This document shows, piece by piece, positions 53,600 through 64,000 of a stretch of 64,000 bases of DNA. A model generated the notes under the pieces. That model made no database searches, was not told where the DNA came from, and saw only the letters and a list, made by a program, of their open reading frames with translations. A program made the translations under genes and the position numbers. Every line of letters starts with the position of its first letter. Positions within the stretch are counted from its first letter, which is position 1. Source of the DNA: Euptelea pleiosperma (Eukaryota > Streptophyta > Magnoliopsida > Ranunculales > Eupteleaceae); NCBI GenBank assembly GCA_035048495.1, contig CM068543.1, positions 30,972,096 through 31,036,095 on the forward strand. Direction: 5' to 3'.

Positions 53600-54850
53600 T
53601 GATTAAAATTTGTCATAGGACAGACCCAGGTCAAGGCAAGATGCTAGAGCCTTAAAATTGATTAAGGGGAAGTCCAATCGATTGGACTTCTGAGTACAAT
53701 TGATTGGACCATATGGGACAGAACCTCCCAAAGGTACAATCAATTGGACCTTACGAATAAAATTGCCTAAGAGTACAATCGATTGGGCCTCTGAGTACAA
53801 TTGATTTGACCATCCGGGATAGAACTTCCCAAGAGTACAATTGATTGGACCCTGAGTACAATCGATTGGATTGAAGAACAGAAAACCCATTCAGACGGTA
53901 CAATCGATTAGACCTTGAGTACAATCGATTAGACCTAGTGTATAATCAATTGGACCATTTAGAAAAAGTTCAATTTCAGATCTGATTTTCATGTTCCCAC
54001 TATCCTATCACTAGCATGACTTAGGGCTTCAATACTCTTATAAATAAAGTCTTCCTTAAGCTTTATTAAATATACAACTACAGACAACAAGAGAGAGTTA
54101 CTGACTTCGAGCTTTATAGAGCTTAAGAAGAGTTGTCCTTTACGCAGAACAAAACCCATGTATTCTTTCCATTCCAAGTGAAAAGTTTGCTTTTCTTTCA
54201 ATCATAGTATAGAGCTTGATCATTACCGCTGCTTAGGTTTTCTAACTAGAATTTTAACCTAGTAAGCCAAAGAGTATCTCATGTGTCTCAACACTATTTG
54301 AGCAACATTGATAGAGACCGGTGTGTGAGAATTAAGATCGGGGTATACCGATCGATGATAGATTTGGAGAGTACCAAACTGAAGAAACGACAAAGGCTTC
54401 GTGATTGTAAGGGTGCGCATGTGACTCGTAGCATGGAGCCAGAGGACATGGACGCGCCAATAGTTGGCCTTCGCTAAGGTTGTATGCTGTATGAAAACGG
54501 TGTTGCGTAGGTAACTTCTGTAACTCAAAATTTTCCAATTAGTGATACTTTCTGTCTGGACGTGGTCTCGTAGTTTGCTTTGGCTAAGGTTTCCACGTAA
54601 AAACTCACGTGTTATGGATGTTTGATTGTTTACATTTTTGCACAATTGTTTGATTAACTCAAGCGACCTAAAAATAATATATCACTGAGATATATTTGAT
54701 CTTAGTCGACTGAGATAATCAATTGTTAATCAATCAATTAATTGTTAGGATTATCGTTGCATGCGATTAGATTACCCTTATCAAACTAGTAATTTTATTA
54801 GGTTAATTAAAGAGAATTTTGATACCTAATCAACACCCCCCCCTTTTTAG
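53600..54850 (+). mobile_element. Copia-type LTR, plus orientation
   Basis: U3-like part with clustered ATCGATTGG motifs (53640-53960), a TATA box (CTTATAAATAAAG, about 54036-54048), R/U5-like text with GGACGTGGTCTCG and CCACGTAAAAACTCACGTG, and a terminal region ACCTAATCAACACCCCCCCC (about 54821-54840) followed by TTTTTAGGTAT. That ending is characteristic of SIRE/Tork-type copia LTRs in plants. No PBS (TGGTATCAGAGC) follows, so it is a solo or 3' LTR. The left boundary is approximate. Confidence 0.55.
53670..53960 (+). repeat. Clustered ATCGATTGG motifs
   Basis: About eleven copies of a TACAATCGATTGGACC-like element (core ATCGATTGG or ATTGATTGG), mostly starting with GAGTACAA and irregularly spaced by 20-45 bp. 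Each core holds the palindrome ATCGAT or a one-base variant. Confidence 0.85.
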
Positions 54851-54879
54851 GTATTCGAAAAGAATAGAATGGACTGATA

Positions 54880-55668
54880 AAGCTTATACATAAATTATGG
54901 CTGGAATTCGATCTCATCCACGTAAGGAGTGTAGGAAATCTCTAAGAAGGTGGCAAGAATGTCTAGTGTAATGGTGAAATTCATGCCTACCACAATCATC
55001 CTGAAGGAGGTCTACTCAAAGTCGATCTCGTGTATGTACGGATAGAACTGGTGAACTAGATGAGGGTAGCACAGATTGGTCAGAGATAATGGGGACCCAA
55101 CGTCGTGAATGGAACACAATGAAGGCGAGGGTATTAGGGAAGTCCTTGAGAGGGACAAATCTCTCACAATCAAGGTTGTGCTCGATCAGAGAATCAAAAG
55201 GTACTCATTCACGAACTCAAGATCATCAACCATCGATCCTAGCGTGGGACCATGAGTTGGAATTGGAGTAGGTGCATGTGCGGGATCAAGAGCAGGTGTA
55301 GGTACGGGAGTAGGTGTATAGACACCACGATATGCTCTAGAGGCATGGGAAGGTCTAGATGTGGGAGCTGAAGAGGAACCTACTCCGCCTTTGCTCCCAA
55401 GCACTTTCCTCCCTTTAGATGGGGAACCTCCACCTCTTAATGCCCTAAATGTGCATCCACCACGTGTATGCATAGAGGTACGAGTAATGAAGTCTGCACA
55501 TATCTCATACTCCTCAACAACGTAATCCCCATTGGACGAGGATGAAGACACCTCATCAGTCGAGAATTGGTCAACGCTTTTGGCCATAAGAATTGCTAGG
55601 GCAAGAAGAAGAAGAAGAGAAAATGCCATCGATAGCACGCATGGAGTGAGTAGAGATGAAATATCCAA
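54880..55668 (-). pseudogene. Degenerate antisense transposon ORF (Transposase_32-like)
   Basis: A 160-codon ORF starts at 55668: hydrophobic N-terminus (SLLLLLALAILM), Ser-rich stretch, basic GRKVLGSKGG and a Pro/Thr repeat region (PTPVPTPALDPAHAPTP). Coding continues leftward in shifted frames: CERFVPLKDFPN, then LCYPHLVHQFYPYIHEIDF and MNFTITLDILATFL (about 54915-55095). The YP-LV-FY plus short loop plus I-LD-LA-FL pattern resembles the plant Transposase_32 domain found in ORFs next to LTR retrotransposons. At least two frameshifts and one stop make it non-functional. Which element it belonged to is unclear. Confidence 0.5.
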
Positions 55669-56129
55669 GACCTTGAGCTAGCAAGAACGTGGGAGGTTGG
55701 AGAAAGCAAATACTAGTGGAGAGGAGAAAACCAAATGGAATGCGAAAAGGCGCGAAAGAATGACCTAAAAAAGGTAAACATCAACTTTTTTAAAATCGCC
55801 ACACGACGCATCCGATCAATCGGGAACCAAGGGCTGATCAATTAGTGAAGAAAATTGCTCTTGGGATCTGTCAGATGTGACACATTCAACCGATTGGCCT
55901 ATCCACCCGATCGATCAAAGAGAAAAAATAGAGTTTTTGAAAACTCTACAATGATAAGTACAACCCAAAGCAATTCTCTCCATCTCTCAAACTCTCATAT
56001 CTTTTCAAAATAAGCGCCCCCCTATCAACGTGACTCCAATAAAGATAAAATCAAAGAATTTTAAAATGTAAAGCTACATAAAATGGATGAGTGTAATGCA
56101 ATGCATAGAGAGTCACTGATTGATAGTGG
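55669..56129. other. Upstream flank of the degenerate ORF
   Basis: No gene. It contains several CGATCAATCGG/CCGATCGATC-type motifs (55805-55920) similar in style to the ATCGATTGG cluster at 53670-53960, suggesting both belong to one copia-like element. Confidence 0.4.
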
Positions 56130-56742
56130 GTGCCGGGTGGATACCCCTCTGTTTGGAGAAAGAGTTCTATTATAACTTAGTTTGGAGAAAAAAGAGGTCA
56201 AGGACCTTTAAAGTCCTCATCGAATGGGGTAAATAATTTTTTTTTGTAAGCGAATGGGATTAATAATTGATAATGGCATAATTGGCCAAGTCTTTTCCAT
56301 TTTCAAGAAGGGTTTGAGTAATTTTCCATGGTTTTACACCATGCACGTCTCCTTTTGAAGATAGAAAAGATAATTATGAGGTCAAAAGATCTTAATATCC
56401 CTACGTGGGGAGAAACATCCCCTGCACTTGGGTTAAAAGAGGTCATTTTGACCTTTGACGTGAAATAAAGGGATTGGCGTCCAATCATAAGGCATTAATG
56501 CCTTTGATAGAGTATGGCATGGCCTTTTACATTTATACCCATGCGTTGAGGTGAATACCCTTTGTACTGGCATCTAATGATTGGCTTATGATGCCATGAA
56601 ATAAAAAGGCTAAAGTGGTTTACCGAGGTACCCCTACGCGGGGGTCAATATCCTTCACACGGGGGTATTAAAGGTTTTTTTTTACCTTTAATGCGTGTTG
56701 AGTGAATTGATGTCCAATGATTGCTTTTAATGCTACGACGAT
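56130..56742. repeat. Degenerate tandem repeats, about 120-bp period
   Basis: Recurring pairs of a TACCCCTNNNNNGGGG palindrome-like block (56150, 56395, 56630, 56655) and a CCAATGATTGGCTTAATGCC-like block (56483, 56572, 56718). Strongly decayed; no protein. Confidence 0.5.
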
Positions 56743-57371
56743 TAAACAAGGTTTTTCTGGTCGTTGGACGAAATCCCGGTTTCAACACATTTGTAAATTC
56801 TGGGACTTTAATCCTGCAAAAATGAAACGGTTTGCATAGCGGCTTTGTGTCGGATGTCGAATCCGTACTCGGGGTTTAGATAACGTAGTAAAGAACAATT
56901 ATAACGGACAATTGACAGAAAATAATGGAGAGGTAAGAGTGGTGATTGGAGTCGCTTTAAAACATCCTTTGATTTTTGTGAGATCCAAGAACTTAATTGC
57001 AAAAAAAATTGTCCAAATCAACTTTGATGAAATCAATCTTAAACAAACTCATTTTTATTAAACATCATAGAACTTACACTGCTTCTAAATGAAAATCTAT
57101 AGTTGTAACTCAAAGCAAACTATATTAGAAAGCAAAATAAACTAATCTAGAAAGCATGAGTAAGAGAGAGAGAGATGTAAAGAGTAAAGAGAGAAAGGAA
57201 GTAGAAATAGAGAGAGTGTGTTTTAAAAACTTAGAAAGAGAAAAGAGGTGAGAGATCTAGAGAGAGAAACTCACCATCAGAAGTTCTTACCTTTAGGCCA
57301 TTAGATGAAGGATGATCGTGCGGCCTTTTGGTGGTACGGCTATGGTTCGGACATGGGGAGTGCATGGTGGT
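56743..57371 (-). mobile_element. Minus Athila-type LTR, left part
   Basis: Starts TTAAACAAGGTTTTTC, a decayed form of TGAAACTAGGGTTTTTC, and continues with the TGTCGGATGTCGAATCCGTA block and GAGAGA tracts of the family. Interrupted at 57371 by a plus solo LTR; continues at 59907. Confidence 0.75.
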
Positions 57372-59901
57372 TGATATTTGCTCAAGAGTGCTTATTTTAA
57401 GTAATTATCGTTTTAGCGTTATCACACTCTCCTACGTAAAACTGTCATTTTTATCAACTTTTCTACGTAGGAGTTTCTTTCATTGAGTAGAACACACTTT
57501 TCTGATCGAAATGGTATATTCGCATGCATTCATACGCATTTATTTGACCCACATGCGAAGTCATTTTGTAGAAGTCTCATTACGTGATTTTTCTATCGCA
57601 TGAGCACTAATCCGACAATTTTGATAGAATGTGGGCCCACAATCAACATCCAGAACCTATGATCAAAACTTAAGAGTCAGTGGGCTAGGAGAAGAAGTTA
57701 CAGGCCAAATAATGGGAGAACCAGAGAGGCGAAAGAGTCGAGAGACAACTAAGAGAAAAGGAGAGACAAGCCCTCAAAGAAGAGACTAAGGAGATTAAAG
57801 CTTATCAACTAACATAAGATGAGGACTTGCTTAGTTGGTGAAGCATGCAGAAGACCAATTCAGAGATCAGGGTTCAAGACCCTATGCTAGCATTTTCTCT
57901 TTATTTTTGTAATAATTTTTTTTCCTCTCTTTAAAACCTCATTCTCTCTCTACTCTCAATCTCAATCGTCCGACCCTCTCTCCTTCCGAGATCGCTACCC
58001 TACGGCCTACCATAGCCAATCATCACCGTTTGAACGTTAGTCCGATGCCACATGGTACGAGACGAACATGAGAGCATTTTTGGAGATGAATAAAAGATGG
58101 TTTCTTTCCAAATAAAATTAATTTTCAATCGGCATTATGCATAACATGGATGGGAGACCTTCTGTTAGTGATTTCAAAAGAATTTTTAGAAACTCAAATA
58201 AGAAGCATTTACAAGAGTTTTTGAATTCCTTTACAAGGAAAGTCTCTATGTTTTTAAAACAAAAAAAATCTCTCTATTTGGCTAAAGTTGATAGGTTGGA
58301 GGAAATAAAACTAAAGAAGGGAGGATAGAAGGAAATATTTGGAAAGGAGATATTCTCACTAAATTTAGGCAATGGCCATACGATTTTCTAAAACATGAGG
58401 ATCTCTCCATGTTTTTGAAAGAGAGTAGGACCCACATCCTTAGACACTTGATGAAATGGACGGTTGGGGAGAAGAGGGAGGGCATCTCTTATTCACGTGC
58501 GGGTTAAAACCCTAGACCCATCTCTCTTGGATGTTTTCTAATAGAAAACCCTAAAAGTCCAGCCGTTATATAAAAAGAAAAGAGAGGAGGATAAAGAGGA
58601 TCATCTCATTATCCCCCCATCTCTCTCCTTCACTTCTCTCTTGGACATCTTCTCTCCTCCCCATCTCCTCCACGTTCTCAACCTCTCACCCCTTCAAGCC
58701 GTTCTCAAAAGGGAACCCAAAAAGAGAAAAAAAATAAGGAGAAGATAAAAGAAAAAGGAGGAGGAAGCCCAAGCTTCCTCCCTCCATTAGAACAATCACT
58801 AGCCGCCACCCTCTCTCCTCCACCTTGCCGAACTGGTGCGTGTCTCTCCTCATGCAGCCTACGACTCTAGATCTCCACGATGGCTGCACCATCTTGCTTC
58901 CTCCAAACGAGCTGTGCATATCAGATCTGCAACTCCCCTTCACCTCCATCAAACGGTCACGCCTACAACTCTTCTCGACCTCACTGTCCATCAACGGTTG
59001 AAGGATCTCCAGCATCTCACATCTCTCTACCTCTCAACCGCTGCTGCACCTCACAACGATCATGCCTGCAACTCCACCACTAACTCCTCTAGCAGTGCAG
59101 GTCGTGCGCCTCTCACCTTGTAGGTTGCAACATACCTCCACTTCGGGCAGAATTGAAAATCTGCCCTCCTCTCTCTCATTTTTATCTTCTCCTTCACCAA
59201 AACAAAAATATGGAGAAGAGAAGAGAAGAGAGGAGGAAGCGAGCGTCTCCCCCCTTGGACCGTATTGGAGCCGCCTTCCTCTCTAAGCATTCTGTCTTCA
59301 ACCAATGGCCGTTCATCCGCCATCTCATGGCCCAATAAGTTTGTGAGATCATTCTCCTCATTCTCCCTCTCTAACTTTTTCTCTCTTCAGTATTATTTCT
59401 CTCTACTTCTTCTTCTCTCTAAAGTTTATGTAGTTTCTCTCTCTAGAACTCCTCTTCTTTTTACTTTCTCTCTCTAGTTTAGTCTCTTTAAAATGCTTTT
59501 TGTTAGTTGTTTTATTTTCATTTCTTGATCAAAAGTATGTATGTTACTTGTGCTTCGATGAATAAAAGTTAAGTTGATCATTCCATTAGTGTGTTTCTTT
59601 GTCTTTCATTGTCATTTTGATTAATTGATAACAATCTTTAGAAAATCAAAGAATGTTTTAAATTAGCTTTCTCTACTACTCTCACATCTCCATCTTCTCC
59701 ATAATTTTTGCAGTATTTTGGGCAATATCCCGTTATTTTATGTCTTGATTGCGCTAACATACTTAATACCGAGTGCAGATCGACATCTGACACGAGCCAC
59801 TGTGCAAAATTGCTAATTTTACAGGTTAAAAGTCTCGGATCTATTATAAATTGTGTTGATTTTAGGGTCATTCTCTCAACGACGGAAAAACCCTAGTTTT
59901 A
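57372..59901 (+). mobile_element. Solo Athila-type LTR, plus, nested in a minus LTR
   Basis: Runs from TGATATTTGC to CCTAGTTTTA (the last bases are a decayed TTTCA), with exact TSDs GTGGT (57367-57371 and 59902-59906). It contains the tRNA-like module at 57821-57893, a TATA box (GTTATATAAAAAG, about 58565-58577) and CTCTCT tracts. ORFs such as 58686-59123 are low-complexity. Confidence 0.88.
57821..57893 (+). other. tRNA-like module (A box and B box) in the LTR
   Basis: GCTTAGTTGGTGAAGC folds as a D-arm (GCTT/AAGC stem) and matches a Pol III A box. AGGGTTCAAGACCCT, about 30 bp downstream, folds as a T-arm with a 7-base TTCAAGA loop and matches the B box. No acceptor stem or good anticodon arm is visible, so this is not a functional tRNA. 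Confidence 0.65.
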
Positions 59902-59906
59902 GTGGT

Positions 59907-60404
59907 GATGTACACGCTAATGGTGATCTGGTGATGGAAAGAAGGAAATGCAAGGGGCAGTGACGGACTGGTGGTTGTGGCAATACAACGCGAGGTGGAG
60001 GTGATGTTGCACAGGCAACACAGCAGCAACGTGATGAAGAACTGTGCTCACAGGCTGGAGACGTGCAAGGTTTTGCCAGCTAGAGTTGTAGCGTGGGAAG
60101 AAGGGGATGGAGCATGCGGTTTCCTCTCCTCATTTCTTCTTCTCATCTTTTTTTTTCTCTTTCAGAAGAAGAGGGCAGAGAGTGAGGATGTTAGAGGGGA
60201 TAGAAGTGCACCGTGCAGCAGCATGCATGGGCTCTCTTCACGGTGGTTGAGGAGAGAGTTGGAGGGTTATAGCACATGGTGCTGTGCGTGGTGGTTGAAC
60301 AACCACCAGTGAGGTGGTTTTAGCAATCAGGAAGAAGATGATGACCTGCAACTATGGATGGTGGGGGAGAAGTGGGTTGAGAGAAAGAGATGGTTGCAGG
60401 TTTC
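59907..60404 (-). mobile_element. Minus Athila-type LTR, continuation
   Basis: Resumes the 56743-57371 LTR after the GTGGT-flanked insertion: GGTGATGG- and TTGCAGG-rich sequence typical of the family's middle part in minus orientation. It is cut at 60404 by the next plus element, and its other end lies beyond the window. Confidence 0.65.
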
Positions 60405-63400
60405 TGATATTCGCTCAAAAGTGCTTATTTTAAGCCATTATCCTTATAACGATGTCGTATTCTCCTACATAAAACTTGTCTTTTCATTGACTTTTCTACG
60501 TAAGAGTTTCTTCCATTGCGTAGAACGCATTCTTTAGATGAAAATCGACTATTTGCATGAAATATACATATTTCGGATAGTCCAGTATTTAGCCATTTTA
60601 GTTGAATCTCATTATGTGCTTTTTTACTTGCAGGAGACCTTATCGGGCGATTCTCGAGGACTGGCGGGCCCACGATCAACCACAGGAGACTTCTATCAAA
60701 GCTTAAAGAGCCAGGATAAAAAGATAGAAGACATGTACAGGCAAAGCTAGAGGATCGTAGAGCCGGAACAAGGACTAAGAGAGAATAATAGCTAGAGACC
60801 AAGAGAAGGACTTAGGTGTTAAAGGTCACACCAATAACATGAAAGGATAAGTTTGACTAATTGGTGGAGCGGACGAGAGAGAATAAAAAAGACCAGGGTT
60901 CAAAACCCTCCAATGTTATTATTTTTGTATTTTTCTCTCACCTCTCTCATATTTCTCTCTCTATCTATTTTGGCCTATGACCCAAGCCCATGACTAATGC
61001 CCATGACCCATGTCCACATTCCAAGAATGGACCCTAATCCTGTGCTACCTATCCCACGTGCCACATCTCTATTGGTCGACATATTTCATGCTCACTCTTG
61101 GCCCATGGGCCCATTAATCTTTTGCATATGGCATCATCAACATGAGGACACCTCATTCTCCACGGTTGCTAAATTTATGGAGAGAGAATATCTCCAAGAG
61201 AAAACCTCTCTAATCCAAGGGCTAGCATGTTGCCCCTCCATCTTATTCTTTGGAGAAACTTTCCTCCCTAGAATAGAGCTACGTGAGAAAGGGTGACTCG
61301 TCGTTCTCTTATAAAGAAACAAAAGGTTTCCTATTCGAGTGGTTTCCTCCCCCTCACTTCCATCTTCTTACCCTTCTCTTCTCTCACTTCTCTTGGAAGG
61401 CTTTAGGTGGGCTGTGTGACAGCCAGCACCCCCCCATGATCTCCCACAATAGCTCAACCTCTCCACCTCCTCACCATTAATTTCGACGAGAAGCTCGCTG
61501 GAATTATGCCCACAATTTCTTCTTCTTATGCTCCTTTTTCTTAATCTGTCCACCGGAGTTGCAGACCTGCTAAAAGCAGTCTTCCACCGGCTAAAAGCCT
61601 GCAAGGTCCTGCAGCCAAGCACCTCCACGTCTCCATTTCCTCTCAAAACAACAACATACCTTCCTGTTGCAAACCCCAGTCGTTCTCCTCCTCCAAGCGG
61701 CAACCTGCCTCTCCTCCTCTTGCTGTTGTGAACCATTCTCCATTGATTCCAGCGAGAAGCTCGCCGGAAACCTGCACAACAATCTCCACCTTTTCCTCCA
61801 CTGTTCACACCTGCAACAGCCTCCTTTCAAACTTCAAAGCTTGCTGCCAAGAGGAGCAAACAACAACCTCCTCTGTCTAGCAGTCAACCTTTTCTCCCTT
61901 CCCTCACGGGCTCTTCTCCTGACGGGTTCTCAAACCGTTGAAACCTGCTGTTTGGTCGTCTTCCTCTTCACGCTGTGCATACTCAGCCATTTCCGATCAG
62001 ATTCTCACCTTGTTGGTCCACTTTACACTAGTAAACCAACCTTCTCCAGCCGGTCTTCCATTGCAATAACCTGCAACTTTCTTCCACCAGGTCGCAGGTT
62101 GTCTTCACCCACCATCAACTCCGACGAAGTCTCCCCTGCTACCATCATTGAACCACAACTTGCTGGTTCTCCTCTATTGGAGCGGCAAGCACTCTACCGG
62201 CATTGTACTTGCTGGTTCGCTTGCACAACAAGACCACCAACACCACTTCTTCACCAAGTTTCTGACCTCCATTATGGTCACGCGTCTTCTCCACCTGCTA
62301 GCAGTGCGATCTTCTCAACCAATCTCACCTCAGATCTGCAACTTTTCTGTTGTAGGCACACTTGCACTGAGCTTAATTGCCAGCAAACCATTGCTTCAAA
62401 GCCCGCCTTTTTCTTCTCATTATCATCTCAACACTTCACCATTGAAGGTCATGGCTGTAACAGCCATCGTTTCAGTCGTAGTTGCTGGCATGCAACCTGC
62501 GATCCAACTAGTGGTCTACTACACTCCATCCTCTTTCACTCTTTAAGGGCTAACAACCACCGTACCAACATTCACCAGGAGATCTCCGCTTCAATGTGCT
62601 GTTGGAATAAGAAGCTTCTCCAATGCTTGCTGAACCAGCAACACCATTCAGTCTCCAAGACAACCTACGACACGGCTTGTTCATTCTCCTATTGAAGAGA
62701 ATCATTTCTCCAATTTTTGCTGGTCCAGCAACTCCAAACCTATCTCCTTCATGGGCACACAACCTGTACTCCGGCCACCTCTCATGCCTGTTGTTTGAGC
62801 ACCATCTTCCATCTCCATGTGTACCGGCTAAACCACCATGTTCCTCATCTTGCTGATCCTTGGAGTTTCACACTAGCCTGCGAGGATCACGCCTCCATCA
62901 CATGCACTCACTGTCCACCTACTGCCCACTGTTTCCTACCACTCTCTAGCGGGCCATTTTGCTCTCACAAACCTGCAACTGCGGAAATCACCTCCAACTC
63001 CGGCACCTTCTTGCACCTCAAAGACCTGAAGGCACATAGGTTTGGGCGAGTTTCGCAGCCACCCACTTCATCTTCCCCGGTGAACTCCACAGCCACTCCG
63101 AGTACGCCCCATGCATCGCTTAGACCTCACATTGGTCTAGTCCTCACCGGTAAGTGGTAAGTTGTTTTCACTCTCTTTCTAATTCTCCTCTTTTCTCTCC
63201 TTTCTCTCTCTAAAAGAACCTACTTTCTCTCTCTACCTTATTCTCTTTCTCTCTATCATTTTCTCTCCTAAACCTCTTTCTATCTCTACAATCTCCTTTC
63301 TTCTTTCTCTCTCTAAAAACCTCACTATCTCTTTCTACCTAGTTTCTCTCTCTAGCCTCTTTAATTGCTTCATTAGTTGTTTTCATTTATTTATTTTAAA

Positions 63401-63702
63401 ATCAGTGTAATTTGACATTCCCAGTTTAATAAATTGAATTTATTTTAGCACAGTTATTTCATTAGTTTCTAGTTTATTTATTCTTTATTTCTACATAGTC
63501 ATAATCATCTCTCAAAGAAAAGATTATTTTAATCTCAATTTCCACCATCCTCACCCTTCATCATTTTTAGCAGATTTCCATTAATTTGTTCTTTATTTGC
63601 CCTAACCCCAAGTGCGGATGATATCCGACACGAGTTAGTGTGCAAGTCTACATTTTTGCAGGATTTAAAGTGAACCAACGATACAAAAAAATCCTACTTT
63701 CA
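60405..63702 (+). mobile_element. 5' LTR of an Athila element entering from 60405
   Basis: Runs from TGATATTCGC to CTACTTTCA and is followed by a PBS, so it is a true 5' LTR of an element extending past the window end. It contains the tRNA-like module (about 60845-60915), a TATA-like box (about 61308), and a long GCAACCTGC/CTGCAAC-rich middle (61550-63130) giving long but low-complexity ORFs such as 61667-62695. Confidence 0.87.
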
Positions 63703-63704
63703 AA

Positions 63705-63718
63705 TGGCACCGTTGCTG
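63705..63718 (+). other. Primer-binding site, tRNA-Asp type, decayed
   Basis: TGGCACCGTTGCTG, two mismatches from TGGCGCCGTTGCCG, two bases after the LTR end. The following CTCGG and later GCCTCGGACGGCCGAGTGC match the leaders of the other Athila elements. Confidence 0.8.
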
Positions 63719-64000
63719 CTCGGTTGACGGGATTGCATAAAGACGAACAAGAAATCGGAAAGCTGCTTAATCGTGAAGATCCGATCCAAATCGAAAACTT
63801 TCCATTTTATTTTTCACATTATTCACTTATTATTTTAATGCCTCGGACGGCCGAGTGCAAAGTTGTAATAACTTAGGGATTCATTTTCTCTCATTTTAGA
63901 ATAACTGCTAGATTAATTAATTAATTAAAAAAATATAAAAAATATCAGGGTTAGATTTCAATTCTGCTATTTCTAGTTAGATCACCATTGGTTATTTGCT
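63719..64000 (+). other. Start of the Athila leader, cut by the window end
   Basis: Homologous to the first ~300 bp of the leader after 32152. No coding sequence; the rest of the element is outside the window. Confidence 0.75.

Noticed and set aside
55186..55668. Possible secreted host protein (hydrophobic N-terminus resembling a signal peptide)
   Set aside because: Coding similarity continues leftward through frameshifts into a transposon-type domain, and the locus is surrounded by LTR elements; a retroelement ORF is the better reading.
57821..57893. Genuine tRNA gene
   Set aside because: D-arm and T-arm-like parts are present but there is no acceptor stem or proper anticodon arm, and the segment is an integral part of a repeated LTR.
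61667..62695. 342-codon ORF on the plus strand
   Set aside because: It lies inside the 60405-63702 LTR, is Cys/His/Ser/Pro-rich low complexity from TGCAAC/CTTCTC repeats, overlaps other ORFs in different frames and matches no family.

Overview
This is plant (angiosperm) nuclear DNA. It is a block of nested LTR retrotransposons with no convincing host gene. Supporting signs are Ty3/gypsy domains of the plant-only Tat and Athila lineages, primer-binding sites matching plant tRNA-Asp, 5-bp target-site duplications (TSDs), a Tourist-like MITE and a SINE-like tRNA-derived piece. Nothing in the sequence identifies the species.

The oldest traceable layer is one plus-strand Tat-lineage gypsy element. 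Its 5' LTR and gag are missing. Protease, reverse transcriptase and RNase H lie at about 7620-9966. The second (archaeal-type) RNase H and integrase lie at 26290-27983. A 142-bp tandem repeat follows (28029-28995). A spliced antisense ORF runs leftwards from 51148 to 29164 in pieces. The polypurine tract is at 51661-51674 and the 3' LTR at 51675-~52883. Every coding part is broken.

One Athila-type family (LTRs TGATATTCGC...TTTCA) repeatedly inserted into this and neighbouring DNA. The pol gene is split by a 16.3-kb LTR-INT-LTR-INT-LTR insertion (9967-26284, TSD CCTGA). The antisense gene is split by three insertions: a plus-strand Athila element with a truncated 3' LTR (29753-38969), a minus solo LTR (39156-43569, TSD GCAGG) and a plus solo LTR (43603-49398, TSD CTCCT). 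The last of these holds another minus solo LTR (43998-46425, TSD AGAGC) and a MITE.

The left flank (1-7620) has a plus LTR starting at base 1, a minus solo LTR (3388-5714) and fragments of an unrelated minus-oriented promoter region. That promoter region carries a regular array of six hairpin-forming 130-bp repeats. The right flank (52884-64000) has a SINE-like piece, a copia-type LTR with clustered ATCGATTGG motifs, a degenerate antisense transposon ORF, and a minus Athila LTR. That LTR is split by a solo LTR (57372-59901, TSD GTGGT) and by a new Athila 5' LTR plus PBS (60405-64000).

Three structures inside the Athila LTRs are not explained by coding and recur in diverged copies. They are a tRNA-like A-box/B-box module, perfect palindromes built on GGAGTTGCA, and runs of ACCGTTGGATC. 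Together with the hairpin array and the tandem three-LTR element, these deserve most attention.
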